From NCBI GenBank assembly GCA_035306605.1, contig DATGNR010000027.1: a stretch of 64,000 nt of DNA; one strand, given 5' to 3'. Shown here one piece after another: positions 62,522 to 64,000 of the stretch. The DNA is from Xanthomarina sp035306605. Lineage in GTDB: Bacteria; Bacteroidota; Bacteroidia; Flavobacteriales; Flavobacteriaceae. The first letter of the stretch is position 1, and each line of letters opens with the position of its first letter. The notes under the pieces were generated by a model. It had not been told where the DNA came from, did no database searches, and saw only the letters and a program-made list of their open reading frames with translations. Both the position numbers and the translations under genes were made by a program.

Positions 62522-63208
62522 ATGAGGTATTTAACCACTATATTTTTTTTCATAATAACTATTCACTTAAGTCAATCTCAAACCCATGAAATAGGGGTTT
62601 TTCTTGGTGGAAGTAATTTTATAGGCGACGTTGGAGCAACTGATTATATTGCCCCAGACCAATTAGCCCTTGGCGGCATCTATAAATGGAACCGAAGTGG
62701 TAGACATTCCTTTAGGGCTTCATTAATGTACACCAATTTAGAATTTAATGATTTAAAATCGGATGACCCTAGACGTCAAGAAAGAGGATACAATTTCAAT
62801 AGTAAAATTATAGAAGGATCTTTAGGTCTAGAATTTACATTTTTCGATTTTAATTTACACGACGGCAAAAACAAAGCCACACCTTACCTATATTCAGGAG
62901 TATCAATAGCATATCACAACAATTACTTTTTTCCTCATGGAAAACTTCGTTCTGAAGGCACAAGAAGTTTTGCATTTGGAATTCCAATGGTTTTTGGAGT
63001 AAAAGCTAAATTTATGGAAAGTTTTGTTATAGCTGCAGAAGTTGGGGCTAGATACACATTTAGTGATGAATTAGATGGAAGCGCTCCAGATTATGACAAT
63101 GATTCCCCATTGGCATTTGGAAATAAAAACAATAACGACTGGTATGTGTTTACTGGTCTTACCTTAACCTATACTTTTGGTAGAAAACCTTGCTACTGCG
63201 TTTTTTAA
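62522..63208 (+). CDS. DUF6089 outer-membrane beta-barrel protein
   Basis: 228 residues. Signal peptide (about 1-19), then GVFLGGSNFIGDVGA and alternating strands ending FTGLTLTYTFGRKPCYCVF, a typical barrel C-terminus. Length and position before uppS match the Bacteroidota DUF6089 family, thought to act in the envelope; no defined function. The stop overlaps nothing, but uppS starts at the next base. Confidence 0.92.
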   Translation: MRYLTTIFFFIITIHLSQSQTHEIGVFLGGSNFIGDVGATDYIAPDQLALGGIYKWNRSGRHSFRASLMYTNLEFNDLKSDDPRRQERGYNFNSKIIEGSLGLEFTFFDFNLHDGKNKATPYLYSGVSIAYHNNYFFPHGKLRSEGTRSFAFGIPMVFGVKAKFMESFVIAAEVGARYTFSDELDGSAPDYDNDSPLAFGNKNNNDWYVFTGLTLTYTFGRKPCYCVF

Positions 63209-63949
63209 ATGGACTTAAAATCACAAATAAACACGGACAACCTCCCCAAACATCTTGCTATTATAATGGATGGCAATGGACGATGGGCAAAACAAAAAGG
63301 AATGATGCGTGCTTTTGGTCATGAAAAAGGAACCAAAGCCGTAAGACAAGTTGTTGAAGGCTCAGCAGAACTTGGCATAGAAAATTTAACCCTTTATGCT
63401 TTTTCTACAGAAAATTGGAATCGACCAAAATTAGAGGTACAAACCCTAATGAAACTCTTGGTTTCTGCTTTAAAAAAGGAAATAAAAACACTCCAAGACA
63501 ACAATATCAAGCTAATGGCTATTGGTAATTTAAGCGAACTTCCTAAAAGAGCATACAAAGAACTTACAGAAGTCATTGAAAAAACTAAAGATAACAATCG
63601 GATGGTTTTAACTTTAGCTTTAAGTTATGGTTCTAGAGAAGAATTAGTAAATACCATAAAAAAAATAAGCATTAAAGTTAAAAATAATATAATTTCGCCC
63701 GAAAATATTGATGAATCGGTTATTAATAAGCATCTTTACACGCAAAATTTACACGACGTGGATTTGCTTATTAGAACAAGCGGAGAACAACGAATAAGCA
63801 ATTTCTTATTGTGGCAAATTGCTTATGCTGAATTGTATTTTACAAATGTACTTTGGCCGGATTTTACAAAGGAACATTTATATGAAGCAATTATTGAATA
63901 TCAAAAAAGAGAACGACGGTTTGGGAAAACAAGTGAACAAATTAACTAA
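63209..63949 (+). CDS. uppS: Undecaprenyl diphosphate synthase
   Basis: 246 residues. Catalytic Asp21 in LAIIMDGNGRWAKQKG, then LYAFSTENWNRP, and the end motif DLLIRTSGEQRISNFLLWQIAYAELYF. Makes the C55 carrier for cell-wall and LPS polymers. It starts directly after the DUF6089 stop, so these two are cotranslated, and the next gene is probably bamA. Confidence 0.97.
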   Translation: MDLKSQINTDNLPKHLAIIMDGNGRWAKQKGMMRAFGHEKGTKAVRQVVEGSAELGIENLTLYAFSTENWNRPKLEVQTLMKLLVSALKKEIKTLQDNNIKLMAIGNLSELPKRAYKELTEVIEKTKDNNRMVLTLALSYGSREELVNTIKKISIKVKNNIISPENIDESVINKHLYTQNLHDVDLLIRTSGEQRISNFLLWQIAYAELYFTNVLWPDFTKEHLYEAIIEYQKRERRFGKTSEQIN

Positions 63950-64000
63950 TAAAGTACTATTGAAAACATACTTACTATTCATTTTTACATTGCTATTTGT
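63933..64000 (+). CDS. bamA: Start of probable outer-membrane assembly factor BamA (3' missing)
   Basis: Only the first codons are in view. The frame reads NKLTNKVLLKTYLLFIFTLLF, a signal peptide. The start may be the GTG at 63933, overlapping the uppS end, or the TTG at 63960. The identity as BamA is inferred from the usual gene order uppS-bamA in Flavobacteriaceae; the visible residues only show export. Confidence 0.45.
   Translation, partial: MNKLTNKVLLKTYLLFIFTLLF

Overview
The window is a continuous piece of chromosome from a member of the Flavobacteriaceae (phylum Bacteroidota). The evidence is low GC, the near absence of Shine-Dalgarno sequences, promoters of the TTG-N17-23-TAnnTTTG type, a short primary sigma factor beginning near region 1.2, and family-typical genes (DUF5686, DUF6089, a FolK-deoxynucleoside kinase fusion, a compact mlaEFD set, and the order nadK-DUF6089-uppS-bamA). 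The genus cannot be settled from the sequence. I see no prophage, insertion sequence, rRNA or CRISPR array. Two tRNA genes are present.

Layout. 1-18.5 kb is mostly core metabolism and envelope: a TonB-style outer-membrane protein (partial), pyruvate dehydrogenase E1 beta, electron-transfer flavoprotein (etfBA), a bifunctional nuclease, a nucleoside transporter, thymidylate synthase, a membrane-anchored dihydrofolate reductase, a ClC channel, an FAD oxidoreductase, fabD, lspA, galE, a sugar aminotransferase and the Kdo transferase. 18.5-19 kb holds an Ala/Asp-rich lipoprotein. 19.3-36.1 kb is a stress island. It contains a PAS/GAF sensor kinase, a response regulator fused to a Crp/Fnr DNA-binding module, three tandem-domain universal stress proteins, a beta-CASP metallo-beta-lactamase hydrolase, an ATP-cone plus Mrr-type nuclease, a TerB-like protein, an MscS channel gene interrupted by an amber codon, a metallophosphoesterase, an MgtC-family protein, a flavodoxin-like protein, a PNPOx-fold protein and a CbpA/CbpM chaperone pair. 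36.1-39.6 kb holds mlaD-mlaF-mlaE (lipid transport) divergent from a patatin phospholipase. 39.6-42.2 kb holds small proteins, a NYN-domain protein and ChaN. 42.4-47.4 kb holds tRNA-Leu, tRNA-Gly, mutS, an rRNA/tRNA methyltransferase and folK-dNK. 47.7-64 kb holds an AsmA-like protein, rpoD, rpsU, a GH3 protein, clpX-clpP, tig, a YvlD-type membrane protein, an esterase, pdxJ, a CBS protein, nadK, a DUF6089 protein, uppS and the first codons of a probable bamA.

Most interesting signal. Five intergenic regions of the stress island carry a palindrome of the form TGA(T/C)-N4-(A/G)TCA, one of them with a single mismatch. They lie at 23848, 25453, 29141, 31780 and 33281. At two promoters the palindrome is centred about 33 bp upstream of a TAnnTTTG-type element, roughly -41, where class II Crp/Fnr activators bind. 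The response regulator in the island has an Fnr-like recognition helix (Glu and Arg kept) but lacks the iron-sulphur cysteines. Together these suggest a self-contained two-component stress or dormancy regulon, similar in gene content to the actinobacterial DosR regulon but built on a Crp/Fnr-type regulator. Other points of note are the amber-interrupted mscS, a 120-nt multi-hairpin element between etfA and the bifunctional nuclease gene, the 2TM-dihydrofolate reductase fusion, and an orphan consensus promoter at 14911-14938.
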